This document shows, in pieces, positions 22,255-31,728 of a stretch of DNA of 64,000 bases. The DNA comes from Pigoraptor vietnamica (Eukaryota > Opisthokonta > Filasterea): positions 25,684-89,683 of the forward strand of contig CALSCQ010002614.1 of assembly GCA_943704525.1 (NCBI GenBank), given 5' to 3'. The position numbers were made by a program, and so were the translations under genes. Positions within the stretch are counted from its first letter, which is position 1. Every line of letters starts with the position of its first letter. A model generated the notes under the pieces. The model was not told the DNA's origin. It worked only from the letters and a program-made list of their open reading frames with translations, and ran no database searches.

Positions 22255-24272
22255 TCATTTTTGCACACCGGCTGAGGTGCCGCCTATTACGCGGCCATTC
22301 TCCACGACGGGGAGCGACTTGAGAATGGCGCGCCACTTCTTGCGCTCTTCAACTGTCGGCTCAACCGCACCTGTGAAGTCGGAGTCTCAGCAGCAAGCAT
22401 GACACATTTGCCGGTTGAGCGAGGGGCACAACGAAGCTGTGCCCAAGGGCGCCCACCTTTCTTCTTGCCGGTGTAATTGAAGACGTACATGCCATTATCG
22501 CCGGCAACAATGCGAAAGAGGTGGTACTCGTGCGCGCCGCGGTAGTCAAGCCCGTATTCGAACGTGAGGTCCCTGCGGGTGCAGCGCCGACACATCACAA
22601 CAGAGTCCACAAACAGCAGTGAATGTGTCCAATTTCGTGACGGCAATGGCAGTGCGTTGTCGTGAAGGACATCATGGAAAGTGCGAATGTGTGCGAGTGA
22701 ATGTACGCAATATGGCTCGTGGGTCGTCGGCATCACAATAGGATGAGTGCAAGTGAATGTGTGCTACACACGTTGGGTCATCGTCGTCGGTGACATCCCA
22801 GTACTTGAGCTGGTTGTGTGCGCGCGCGATCATGTGAAGCTGCCGCATGTGCTCGTCGGGTGTTACCTGCGACGACGCGTGGAGCAGCGCAGCATGGAGT
22901 AACAATGTATCGTCAGTCATCCTGTCCCAGCCAACATGTGTCGAGAGAGTGCCAAAGCGAATGGGATTCGCACGTGCATGTTGTTCGCACCTTCTTGCTC
23001 TGCAGCCACGAGTGAGTGATGGCACTAATGACCTCGGTCCACTCGTCCACGTGCTCGTTCTCCAGCATGTACTCGACCTGAGCGGAAGAGAAAGCGCAGA
23101 CATGAGTCACCGCAACGCGCGGGAACAAACCGGTTCAGCGAACTACACTTCGCTACAAAGACAGCGGGCAGTGGACGCAAACAAGGCCCTTGCGTCATGC
23201 TCACGGCCAAACGCAACACACAACAAACGGTGCGCACTCTTTTCACATCACATTGCATCATGCTCACGGCAGTCGAAGCGCAACACACAACAGCGGGTGC
23301 GCACTTTTCCCTTGACATGCAGCCACACTGCCACGCAACAGCCACACAGAGAGACATCGCCCACCATGAACTGGTCGTTGCGGCGCACAAAGTACGTCAG
23401 GATCCAATTGCGCCCGTCCAGCGCGAGGGTTTCGAAGAGCACGTTGCCTTGAATGGGCGGGTTTGCGCCTGGACAGAGCAGAATGTCACCCTCAGGTCAC
23501 CAAATGGACCGAAAAAATACGGCCGCAACGGGAATAGAACCCGTGCCCTCAGAACAACAATCCAAGCGCATCTGCTTCAGCTCAAAAGGGAGCGAGAGCA
23601 CACGTACCGGCCTTTTCCTGCGACGCAGTCAGCGCCGCACGAGTTGCGTCGTCCACGTGCAGTGCTGCGTCGAGTGTGAACACACGATGAGTACGCATGG
23701 CACGAGCAGCGAAAGCAGTCGACAGCAATAGCGGACACAAGAACGACAGCGTGCGAGAACCGCGCCATCGCAAACGAGAAAATTACACATGCGACCACAC
23801 GAAGCGACACACGCAGTCGCAGATATATCGGAGAGGTTCTGTAGCGGGGATCGAGCACGCAAGTGCGGAATAGCAGTCTCGGCTGAAGAGCCAATCTATC
23901 GCACTCGCCGATGAACGCGCGGCGCCTTTCCTCGGCGACGACGGTGATGCCACCCAGCGCAAGAACAGCCGCACCGGCGCAGAGGGGAGCCGCGGCAGCG
24001 GAAAAAAACCGACGCACCCGCGACAGCGGCTCCGCTGCATGTAAAATGGGGTCAGAGAACTCAACAGTGCGATTGGCATCGCCACACAATAACCAAAGCC
24101 CGAGGCTTGCATCCCACATGGCAGATCGGCGCCAGTCTTTCACAGAGAGATGCAGCACACACGTGCTAGGCATGGACTGGGACCCACCGCTTTGTGTTCC
24201 AAACGCGCGGCTGCTGTGGCGCAGTGGGGTGCCTGCGACGGCGGCCACGCGACGCACTGCACGTGCGAACAT
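22255..24272 (-). CDS. Unknown protein with mitochondrial-type presequence
   Basis: A multi-exon minus-strand gene. Exon 1 starts MFARAVRRVAAVAG with a typical Arg/Ala presequence. Later exons, in order, carry VDDATRAALTASQEKAG, NPPIQGNVLFETLALDG with RNWILTYFVRRNDQFM, VDEWTEVISAITHSWLQ, HMRQLHMIARAHNQLKYWDV, then LTFEYGLDYRGAHEYHLF with RIVAGDNGMYVFNYTGKKKG, and a last exon VEERKKWRAILKSLPVVENG ending at 22255. An exon encoding a hydrophobic segment (AAVLALGGITVV) lies between the presequence and the conserved part, but its donor does not join the next exon in frame, so that junction is uncertain. I do not recognise the family with confidence. The pattern of conserved Trp and Tyr strands suggests a beta-rich domain. 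Confidence 0.6.
23521..23585 (-). pseudogene. tRNA-Asn-like relic inside an intron
   Basis: On the minus strand a T-arm-like hairpin (ACGGG, TTCTATT loop, CCCGT) follows a possible anticodon arm TTGGA-TTGTTGT-TCTGA whose loop would present GTT (Asn). A D-arm-like stretch GAGCTGAAGCAGATGCGC precedes it. The 3' acceptor strand TGCGGCC has no matching 5' strand and the T-loop lacks the usual TTCRA. Probably a truncated tRNA-derived element rather than a working tRNA. Confidence 0.3.
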
Positions 24273-24635
24273 TTCTACTTTTTTGGTAGATGAGACCGAG
24301 ACGGGAACGAGAGGAAAAGTTTCACACGCGCAATGGTCGAGCTAAGGGAGGGCTATAACACGCGGGTTGTAGCCGGAGACACACTCTTGGAAAGATTGGA
24401 AGATTTGGGCCGACACTCTCAGACGTGCCAAATTCATATGCTGCGCACAGCAGTGTAACAACATCACGTGACGTAGCCGGTCCTGCTGGCACGTGGGATG
24501 AAGTGGAGCACTTCTCGACACTGTCCCGCGCGAACGCACACGAGCACTTACACATAAGCACACACGGCCACACACATAGCCATCTATCTTCGTCAGCATT
24601 CACACACACACACACACACACCGCATCTCGTCGCA
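24273..24635. other. Divergent promoter region (unknown mitochondrial gene / DDX24)
   Basis: About 360 bases between divergent start codons. It contains a CACGTG followed by TGACGT (ATCACGTGACGTAG near 24464-24477), another CACGTG near 24490, and a CA microsatellite at about 24600-24622 just before the DDX24 start. No coding exon is apparent. Confidence 0.5.
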
Positions 24636-27600
24636 ATGGGGCGACCGGGGAAGGTCCCGGCGACCGCCGCACGGCAGCCGACACCCACTCCCACGCAAGC
24701 GCCACCGAAATCGAAGAAGAAGAAGGCCGCCAGGAAGGCGCCATCTGCTGCGGACGGCGCGCGCGCGAGCAAGAAGGGGAAAAAGCGCGCCGTTGAGTCT
24801 GGAGATGCCGACGAGGGCGGGGATGGCGGTGCGTCGTCTGCCGCGTTTGCCGATTTCGAGTCAGAGTGGCGCCCCGTGGGTTTCGAAGGGATGGAACTCG
24901 CCGACATGGAGGGGTTCATTGGCCTCGAGGAGCTCGACGGCGTCGACGTCGAGTACATTGACCAGGCGGGAGGACGGGAGATTCGGCTCAAGGTGTGTGT
25001 TGGCGTGCCGTCTGGCAGAGTTCGTACGTAAGTCACTGCGCAGTAACTTGTGTGCGACTGCATCGCGCGTTGAACGATGCGGCAATGCGCACTCTGTTTT
25101 CAATCGCTGAGATGATCTGCTGTTGTATCTGCAGAGGGTGGAGTCTCGCGGCAAGAAACGCAAGGCCCAAAGCGCGCCCTCGGACGCTCAGCCGAAAAAG
25201 AAGCCACGCGACGAGAAGTCCGACAACAAACCGGAGGCCGCAGACACAGCGGAAAATGCGCCGAGTGGCGAAGAAGAAACTGCCGATGCGCCGACGACCG
25301 ACAGCAGTGAAGAGGCGAAGGCCGACGACAGCGAGGACGCGGCCGGTACGAATGAGCGGGAAAAGGGGCTGTCGAAGGCCGAGCTGAAACGGATTGCGAA
25401 GACACGCAAGAAGCGCGAAAAGCAGCGGCAGAAACGACTCGCGCGCAAAATGGCGAAGGCGGGGAAGGACGGCGGCGAAGCGGCTGCCAGCGCTGAAGAG
25501 GGGGACAAGAGCGCGGAGTCGGTAGGGGACGCGGCTGACTTAGAGGTCGAAGCCCGTGGCGATGAGGCTGCGGATCCCGCGGCGGAAGACGAGAGTGATG
25601 TGATGCAGGAGGGTGCCGTGGACGATAATGGTGGCGACGCGGACACGGGTGGGTTCTCGCTGTGTGTCTTCAGAGCAAGTCGGGCGGTGTAGCGAGTCGT
25701 GCGTGCGTGTGTGTGTGTGTGTGTGGGCATCCTTAGCTACTTGCGTGTGCGCATTGCGGGTGATCCACAGGCATGAGTGCCGTTCTGTTTTATGTATGCG
25801 CTTGCGACACACACCGCTCTTTACAGCAGAACACAACACAGTCACCCCAACACATCCAGACGTTGCAATTCTCAGTCTCTCACTCTGCCAGTGTGAGTCG
25901 ATGGGCACACGTCTATGATTTAAGCTCATCCGGCATCTCTCGCTGTCCAGACGTGTCCGCGTGGGAGCCTTTCAAGCTCCACCCGTCGCTCTTGGTCAAC
26001 ATTGCGCGCCTCAAATTCGCTGCGCCGACGGCCATTCAGGCGCAGACGCTTCCCTCGGCCGTGCTCGGAAAGAAGGACATTCTCGGGGCGGCGGAGACGG
26101 TGGGGACGCACACAATCTTCGCATTAGTCTTCTGCGAATCTTTTTTTCGCAATATTGCGTTAAGACGCAAATCTGTGTTGGCGAGGAGTCCATTTCACGG
26201 TGACGCACGCACACTGCGTTGGACCGTGCCGAGTTGTTTAGCGAGGCGTGCACTTTAACGTCGCAGTTCACCGATGCCTTTGTTTTGTTCGAGAAAAAAA
26301 CTGTGTCAAGTCCTTCCGTCTATCCTCTCGATTGAACGATCATCTATCCCCACTCTCAACCCATTCGTGTGTGCGTGTTGTTGCTGCGACAGGGCTCTGG
26401 CAAGACGCTCGCGTTCGGCCTTCCCATCCTCGATCACGTGCTCAGGAAGTGCGAGGGTGACGACCGCAAGAGCGGGTCGCGCGCTGGCCTCATCGCCGTC
26501 ATCATGACGCCAACACGCGAACTCGCCGTCCAAATACGGAAGCACATGGCGGATGCCGCCCAGGGGACATTCGTGCGGGTGGGTGACACACGTGGGGCAA
26601 CTGGTCACGAAAAATTGCCCCCGATGTGTTAGTAGTGAGTGTTCGTCAGATTACGGATATACCATTCGGTGTGTTACTGTATGGAGTCGCAACTCGACGT
26701 GTGAGCGGGCGCACGTGTACCGCATAGCTACGCCTAGTCGACCAATGGGCGCCCGAAACACCACTCGAAAGCTGACTCTGCTGTTGTCTCAGGTGGCGGT
26801 CATTGTGGGCGGTTTGTCCGCGGACAAGCAACGGCGACAGCTGGACGAGCGGCCGCACGTGATCGTCGCGACACCCGGTCGCCTCTGGGAACTCATCGAG
26901 GGGGTACGTGCGCTCGCCTATTCCTCCTCTCCCCTCGTGTGTGCATGTTTGCGCGTATGCGCGCGCGTTTTAGGGTTTCAATCTGTCACCGCATCAACCA
27001 TAACACTTTGTTTCCGTTTTCTGTGAAAGTGTCGACTTGTTGACGTGTGAATGTGCGAATGTGCAATGCGCGCAGGGTCACCCGTACGTCTCGGACCTCT
27101 CCCGCCTGCGCTTCTTCGTGCTGGACGAGGCCGATCGCATGGTGCAGCAGGGCCACTTTGCCGAGCTCAGCGCAATCATCGGCCGTTTGCCACCGGTGAA
27201 GGGGTGGGTCGCCACGGGCGTGCTTTAAAGTGACGGACCAGCTTCAGTCCACCGAATCCGCGCGCGTGTGAGAGTGTGAGAGAATATGCAGTTGAAAAGA
27301 AGCAAGCATGCGATCGCCTAACACGTTCTGTCTCTCTCGTCTGTAGCGACCGCAAGGAGTTAGCGAAGACGGACGGTGAGTGCCCGTAGTCCAGTACCGG
27401 ACCCCCAAAGGACGCGCAGTGGTTTGGGAATCTTCTTGAACTTCTGATGCGTTGACCGTGTTTCTTGACGCCCGTTTGCCTTTCCCTTCCAGCCCTTCGT
27501 CAGACGTTCGTTTTCTCCGCGACGCTGACTCTTCCGCCGGAGAAAGGGCGTCGGCGCAAGGTCAACCAGGACGGCGACGAGAGCGACAAGACTCTCGGTG

Positions 27601-29757
27601 CGTGGGATTCGGCATCGCGTTCACTTTCCATGCATCGCAATGCGAGTACCTTCATTGCACATCAGCGCGGACAGACAAGCCCCACAACTCACAATTGCAT
27701 CGCCCGTTCACCATCTCTTCGCAGAGGCGCTCGTGGAGAAGCTTGGGCTCGTGAAGGGCGACTACAAGGTCGTCGACATATCGAACAAGGGCGCCGTCGC
27801 CGGCGGACTGACCGAGGCCAAAATCACGTGCGTGACGGAGGAGAAGGTGCGTATCTCATGGATGGCGTGGCGTGTCCTTTTGGAGCCTTGCTATGATTCT
27901 CTTCACACATGTTGTCGCTGTTGTGTTCTCCTGGATAGGGCGGTTTTCATAAAGCGGCTTCGAGTGACACATGGCGAATTGAACTGACGCTAATCTTCTC
28001 ACGTGCGTGCAGGACTTCTACCTTTACTACTTCCTCAAGCGCTTCCCGGGACGCACGCTCGTGTTTGTGAACAGCATCGACGCCATACGCCGACTCACCG
28101 GTGTCTTCGGTCGCCTCGACGTCCCTGTTCTCCCCCTCCACGCCTCCATGCAGCAGCGACAGCGACTCAAGAACCTCGACAGGTACAAAAAAGAATCGAC
28201 AGAGCAGCACACGCACGTGCACATGATCGTGCTGCATCTTCGCGCACTTTTGGTCCATGCTCTCCGTTTAGACGTCTTCATCTCACGTCGCTGTCGTTGT
28301 GCGTTTACGTGTGACTCCGTGAACTTTGCGAGCGAGCGCTCATTCGATCGAGTGGCTGATTTTCTTGCCTCGCAGGTTCCGCGACAACGACCGCGCGGTG
28401 ATCTTTGCGACCGATGTTGCCGCGCGAGGCCTCGACATCCCCGACATCCAGCACGTGATCCACTACCAAATTCCTCGCTCGGCCGACGTGAGTGTCCCTG
28501 CGTGCCCGTTTCGCTTTGGGGCCGCCTTTCTGTGTAACAATGTGTTCGCGTTACCCTCGTGTAGAAGTGGAGGCGTCTTGCGTGATACGTGCATTCATCT
28601 CACCCTCTCTACTGTGGAGGCGATGGGCACACGTCTACGATTCGCTGATCCGATAACACTACCTCACAGGTGTACGTGCACCGCAGCGGACGCACCGCGC
28701 GCGGAGCCCACGCGGAGGGCATTAGCATTGCGATTGTTGGGCCGGAAGACGCGCAGAACCACAGGAAGATATGCCGCGCCCTCGGAAAGGGTGCGTTGAT
28801 CCTATGTGCCGGTACACGTGTGTGTGTGTGTGTGTGCATGTGCATGTGTGTGAGAGTGAGTGAGTGAGTGTGTGTGTGTGTGTGCAGTTGAGTGGTGATG
28901 TCTACGTGCGTCGGTCAGATGTCTTTACAGCCTGTCACGCACACGCGCGTACTTACCGGCCCTTGCGCCCCCAGGCGATGGGTTGCCCACGTTCCCCGTG
29001 GAACTGTCGTATCTACCTGCAATCCGCAAGCGCGTGACACTCGCACGCAAGATTGACGCCGAGGACCACTCTGTGAAGAAGGCGCAGCGCAAAGACGACT
29101 GGTTCACGCGACAGGCCGCCGAGATGGACGTCATTCTCGACGAGGACTTGTGGGTGTCCCACTGTTGCTGCGTCAATGGGGCCAGATGTTCGCGTAACTC
29201 AAGAGTGGCGTTCGCCTTGCACCTCCTCTTGAGTTTACCTTGCGAGCTACTGACTGTGCATCCCTACCCCATTCCTCTCACGTGCAGCGTTGGGGTCGGT
29301 GGCTCCGACAGCGATGATGACAAGGACGCGCAAAGCCGCAAGAGCGCACAGAAGGTTGCGCAAATGACGCAAGAGCTCAAGGCGCTGCTGTCGGAAAGCG
29401 CCGTTCTTCCTGCCGGCATCTCGCCGCGGTACATTACGAGCGCGCCTGTGCCCAACCTGCCCTCGATCCTCCATAAGTCGCTGCGTGGGTTTCGCACTGT
29501 TTGCGCAGTGGAAGAAGCGGTTTACGAGAGCTGTTTGAACCCGGGCGCTGTGTGGCTGTGTTGCGGAGTTGGTGCCACTCGTGTGTGGCATTCGCTGCCT
29601 TCAAAGTGCCCTCGAGGTCGTTGTGCACATTGTGACCATTAGAAGGCTCGACTGACACCTTCTCTACACAGGCGGCGACATGTCGTTCGGAGAGGGAAGC
29701 GCGGTCGATGCGATGAAGACGCTGAAGAGCGCAAAGCGAAACTGGAAGCGGCGATAG
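24636..29757 (+). CDS. DDX24: DDX24/Mak5 DEAD-box RNA helicase
   Basis: Fifteen exons, among them 24636-24992, 25135-25648, 25951-26099, 26393-26578, 26793-26903, 27074-27203 and the last 29672-29757. A lysine-rich, acidic N-terminal part resembles nucleolar targeting regions. The helicase core carries [13 protein letters not shown] (Q motif), AAETGSGKT split by an intron, [53 protein letters not shown] and HRSGRTARG. The [14 protein letters not shown] helix after DEAD and the long insertion between SAT and motif IV identify DDX24/Mak5. Yeast Mak5 acts in 60S ribosome assembly. The last exons carry a short basic tail ending SAKRNWKRR. Confidence 0.93.
28820..28885 (+). repeat. TG/GAGT microsatellite in a DDX24 intron
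   Basis: TG runs with a short GAGTGAGT interruption in the intron before the exon starting near 28974; TG is on the sense strand. Confidence 0.8.
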
Positions 29758-29964
29758 TGTGGAGCGGTCGCCCGTTTCCAATACACCCACAGTTCCCCCA
29801 TGTCCACTCTGTGGCACAATCGCACACCGCACTTGTGCGCGCAGGCGAACACCCGTCGTTTGCCCTCTCGAGCCAACCGCACTCCTTTGTCCCTGCACAC
29901 AAACGCATACACACACACATACAAGGAGCACGCAACACGCCCAATAGACGCTGTTTATCGAACA

Positions 29965-31059
29965 TTACGCAGTCGCGTGCTCGCTCACAAGCGCCGGCAT
30001 GGGCACGCCGTACTTGCTCGACATGCGCTCAAAGTCGCTCCAGATGACGTCGTCCAGCGGCACCCCAAACTTCTTACGACGCACGGCCTCGTGGATCTCG
30101 GGATCGCCCGGCATCATCACGCGGCCGGTGGGGTTGCTCGCCGCCGGCTGCAGCGCGCGAATCTCGTCCGACAACTGCTGAAGAGACGCCGCAAACTCGG
30201 TCGCAGCGACGCACCCGTCCGAGCGCATAACAATATACGTCTGCCCGAGACGCCTCCTCGCCGACGTGCTCGAGCCCGGGCCGTACATGGGGATCCCGTG
30301 TGGTCCAAATGGCATGCCGCTCAACACGGTGCTGAGGATCTCGACCATCGCCGCGAGGCCAAATCCCTTGTAAGTCCCGATGGGCAGCAGGTGGGTCGCC
30401 TCAATCGGGTCTGTCGTCATCTCGCCGTGCTCGTCGGACGCGACGTTTGGGACGAGCGGCTCGAGCGTGCGCTTGCAGTGCATGACGCGATTCCACGGGA
30501 TGATCGTCGTTGCCATATCGAGGCAGACGGGATCTTCTTCCACGCGCGGCGCCGCAAAGCACACGGGGTTTGTGCCAAAGTACGCGTCCCTGCCGCCGTG
30601 CGAGAGGATCTTCGGTCCGGTGTTCGTGAATCCGAACGCGATGTAGCCCTTTTTCGCCGCGCGCACCGTGTACTGCCACATGGCGCCGGGGTGGTTCGAA
30701 TTGATGACCGTCGCGACCGCCATGCCGTACTTCTCCGCCGCCTCCATCGCCACGTCCACAGCGCGCACGCCAGCCGCTTGACCGAACCCAGAGTCCGCAT
30801 CGACCGTCAAAAAGCACGGAAACTTCGCCGTGTGCGTGATGTTTGGACACCGCGTCGTGCCGCCGTCCTCGACCGTGATCATGTAGTGGTTCAGAAGGCG
30901 CACGCCGTGCGAGTCCGTCCCACGCGCGGACGTCTCCACGAGGGACTCTGTGACGGCATCTGCGCTGAAGTCGTCGACGCCCGCGGCCTTCAACACGCCG
31001 TGAACGAAGCGCTTGAGGTCCTCGTACGCGACGACCGGCACTTGCTTGTCGATGGCCAT
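29965..31059 (-). CDS. Ldh2/MDH-2-type NAD(P)-dependent 2-hydroxyacid dehydrogenase
   Basis: A single uninterrupted reading frame of 364 residues, matching the usual 330-360 of the malate/L-lactate dehydrogenase type 2 family (Pfam Ldh_2). Motifs: ARGTDSHGVRLLNHY with the conserved His, VDADSGFGQAAG, NSNHPGAMWQYTVRAAKKG, HGGRDAYFGTNPVCFAAP and GTYKGFGLAAMVEILS. These enzymes reduce or oxidise 2-oxo/2-hydroxy acids (lactate, malate, sulfolactate, ureidoglycolate) and are unrelated to classical LDH. The substrate cannot be read from sequence. No targeting peptide is obvious, so it is probably cytosolic. It is the only long intronless gene in the window, which fits a more recent, possibly bacterial, origin. 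Confidence 0.9.
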   Translation of the reverse strand: MAIDKQVPVVAYEDLKRFVHGVLKAAGVDDFSADAVTESLVETSARGTDSHGVRLLNHYMITVEDGGTTRCPNITHTAKFPCFLTVDADSGFGQAAGVRAVDVAMEAAEKYGMAVATVINSNHPGAMWQYTVRAAKKGYIAFGFTNTGPKILSHGGRDAYFGTNPVCFAAPRVEEDPVCLDMATTIIPWNRVMHCKRTLEPLVPNVASDEHGEMTTDPIEATHLLPIGTYKGFGLAAMVEILSTVLSGMPFGPHGIPMYGPGSSTSARRRLGQTYIVMRSDGCVAATEFAASLQQLSDEIRALQPAASNPTGRVMMPGDPEIHEAVRRKKFGVPLDDVIWSDFERMSSKYGVPMPALVSEHATA

Positions 31060-31728
31060 GGCTGCGACCCTAAAGTGGACTTAAAACGCACAACACAAGT
31101 TACGCAAAGTGCAGCACCGCACACGCGCTATTGAGAGTGAAGCTTCCAATGTGTGTGCTCACTGTCATGCAGTGTGTGTGTGGCGTGTTGCGTGCGACGA
31201 GAGGGAAGGTCTGGAGTTTTGTGGCTTTGGGTGTCCGCGGACAGTTGGACAAGTCTGGACAGATCTACCCGCATCCGGGGCAGTCCAACTGGGAGGCGCG
31301 TGTTGCAACACGGCCAGCCGTGTGCTATGTTGTTGACGCCGCCGTGAACACGTGGAAGAATTGAGCGCGCTCCTCTCTCTCGCAGGGGAGGAAGCGGAGC
31401 TTCGAACACTGCATCAGCCGCTCGCGCGCGCCCTCCCTACCCGTGCGCTGCCCGTGCGCTGCCTCGCTGCCCCGCGCGACCGTGCAGTGCGATGGGTACG
31501 TGGCAAGACTGTTTGCTTACGTACAAACGTTAGGTCGTGTCCGGCTAACCGAGATTGAACTGATGGCTAACCGGAAGCATCTGTAGACGTGGTCTGTGGA
31601 GGATGGGTTTGTCGTCGGTTGATTTGCGTCCGCCGACCGCTGTTACCGTCTGCTAGTGAAATTGATGCTTGTGTCTGTACTAGTGTAGAATAGGCATCTG
31701 CGCCTGGCGAATCGGGAGTGCGCGTTGA
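31060..31728. other. Divergent intergenic region
   Basis: About 670 bases between the Ldh2-type start (minus) and the LOTUS-ATPase start (plus). Some short open frames exist, without recognisable motifs, and I see no gene I can support. Parts of the region may be 5' untranslated exons. Confidence 0.5.
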
